Assembly (NCBI GenBank): GCA_050692985.1
Contig: JBOGVZ010000022.1
Span: 1-29,746 of the forward strand
Direction: 5' to 3'
Origin: JBOGVZ01 sp050692985
GTDB taxonomy: Bacteria; Actinomycetota; UBA4738; CALAEC01
DNA length: 29,746 bases
Positions 29,139-29,746 of this stretch are shown here, in pieces; within the stretch, counting starts at the first letter, position 1, and each line of letters opens with the position of its first letter. The notes beneath the pieces are model-generated. The model was not told where the DNA came from, did not search any database, and was given only the letters and a program-made list of their open reading frames with translations. The translations under genes were made by a program, and so were the position numbers.

Positions 29139-29618
29139 ATGATCGAGATGACACTCATCGGGGTCCGGGTCGAGCTCCCGGGGAACCAGCCCATCGTCCT
29201 GCTGAAAGAACGGGAGGGTGAGCGGTATCTGCCGATCTGGATCGGGACCGCAGAAGCCACGGCCATCGCCTTCGCCCTCCAGGGTGTGGTGACGGCCCGG
29301 CCCATGACCCACGACCTCATGAAGAACGTGCTGGAGGAGCTGGGCGTCAACGTCCAGCGGATCTCGATCACCGAGCTCCGGGAGGGCACGTTCTACGCCA
29401 CGATCCAGATGGCCCAGAACGGCTCGAGCTACGAGGTCTCCTCTCGCCCCAGCGACGCCATCGCCCTGGCCGTTCGGGTGGGGGTGCCCATCTTCGCCAA
29501 CGAGGAGGTCCTCACCGAGGCCAGCATCGTCATCAGGGAGGATGAGGAGCAGGAGCAGGAGGTCGAGAAGTTCCGAGAGTTCCTGGAGAACGTCCGCCCC
29601 GAGGACTTCACCGAGTAG
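29139..29618 (+). CDS. Bifunctional nuclease family protein (DUF151/BFN)
   Basis: A 159-residue protein of the BFN family, described in plants as an RNase/DNase and conserved in mycobacteria next to garA and Rv1828 (as Rv1829). Core features are GVRVELPGNQPIVLLKEREGERYLPIWIGTAEATAIAFALQG, RPMTHDLMKNVLEELG, and SSRPSDAIALAVRVGVPIFANEEVL. The C-terminus is an acidic segment (DEEQEQEVEKFREFLENVRPEDF). ATG 29139 matches the family start. Here dacF and hpt have been inserted between ftsR and this gene compared with mycobacteria. Nuclease activity in bacteria is weakly supported. Confidence 0.9.
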   Translation: MIEMTLIGVRVELPGNQPIVLLKEREGERYLPIWIGTAEATAIAFALQGVVTARPMTHDLMKNVLEELGVNVQRISITELREGTFYATIQMAQNGSSYEVSSRPSDAIALAVRVGVPIFANEEVLTEASIVIREDEEQEQEVEKFREFLENVRPEDFTE

Positions 29619-29697
29619 CACCAGTAGCGTCCGTCAATAGGCAGTAGGCACTCCCTGCTCTCCATGGCCTCCCCGGTCTTCCGAGGATGGCGAACAA

Positions 29698-29734
29698 GCC
29701 CTCACCTTGAGGGCCGGAGAGCCTGGTGGTTCTC
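29698..29734 (+). other. Two tandem hairpins at the right edge of the window
   Basis: GCCCTCA/TGAGGGC (29698-29714, loop CCT) and GAGAGCC/GGTTCTC (29717-29734, loop TGGT, one G-T pair) are 7-bp stems in non-coding sequence after the nuclease gene. They could be part of a structured RNA or leader cut by the window end; no known family was recognised. Confidence 0.35.
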
Positions 29735-29746
29735 GGTCAGCCGATC

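Noticed and set aside
29619..29746. T-box leader, suggested by AGTA and GGTGG near the right edge
   Set aside because: The essential T-box TGGNACCGCG sequence and the specifier stem were not found.

Overview
The window is about 29.7 kb of very GC-rich DNA, packed with genes that often overlap by one to four bases. The gene content and order point to the phylum Actinomycetota, probably an uncultured, deep-branching member known from a metagenome assembly. The markers are recN-steA-mctB/steB-pyrG-ald-xerD, then scpA-scpB-rluB-cmk/der with Cmk and Der fused, and gcvH-garA-ftsR-bifunctional nuclease. Both clusters follow mycobacterial-type gene order. I cannot name the genus.

Layout. (1) 1-1121: a chimeric contig edge, where the start of a class III aminotransferase runs in frame into the C-terminal half of RecN. 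(2) 1118-5550: a cell-envelope and division cluster with a degenerate M23-like membrane protein, SteA, an MctB/SteB-like coiled-coil protein, and two glycosyltransferases (GT2 and an MraY/WecA-like membrane enzyme). (3) 5618-9414: CTP synthase, a convergent DUF6159-like membrane protein, and alanine dehydrogenase. (4) 9422-18466: a dense co-directional run of xerD, deoB, pyrimidine-nucleoside phosphorylase, two tandem site-2 proteases, scpA, scpB, rluB and a Cmk-Der fusion. It combines chromosome resolution, segregation, nucleoside salvage and ribosome assembly. (5) 18463-19774: a lone tyrosine integrase convergent with der, an inverted repeat and tRNA-Pro(GGG). (6) 19799-25667: a pirin-like protein divergent from an NTF2-like protein, CDP-alcohol phosphatidyltransferase, a sugar-nucleotidyltransferase/phosphomannomutase fusion with a degenerate mutase half, a nicotinate phosphoribosyltransferase-like protein, and GcvH. 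(7) 25668-26033: a repeat-rich intergenic region with a good promoter. (8) 26034-29618: a zinc-ribbon GarA-like FHA protein, the MerR regulator FtsR, a D,D-carboxypeptidase, hypoxanthine phosphoribosyltransferase and a bifunctional nuclease.

Regulatory picture. Several genes have a TANNNT -10 hexamer only 7-11 bases before an ATG or GTG and no Shine-Dalgarno sequence (pyrG, the NTF2-like gene, the guanylyltransferase, dacF-like, hpt, the integrase), so leaderless or nearly leaderless mRNAs look common. In two places a similar promoter seems to start a tiny ORF whose stop codon overlaps the start of the next gene (before mctB/steB and before the second site-2 protease).

I see no CRISPR array, no complete mobile element and no clear defence or biosynthetic cluster. 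Most of the window is core genome. The points most worth checking are the chimeric edge, the micro-ORF coupling, the degenerate enzymes, and the CCTCGACC repeats over the garA-ftsR promoter.
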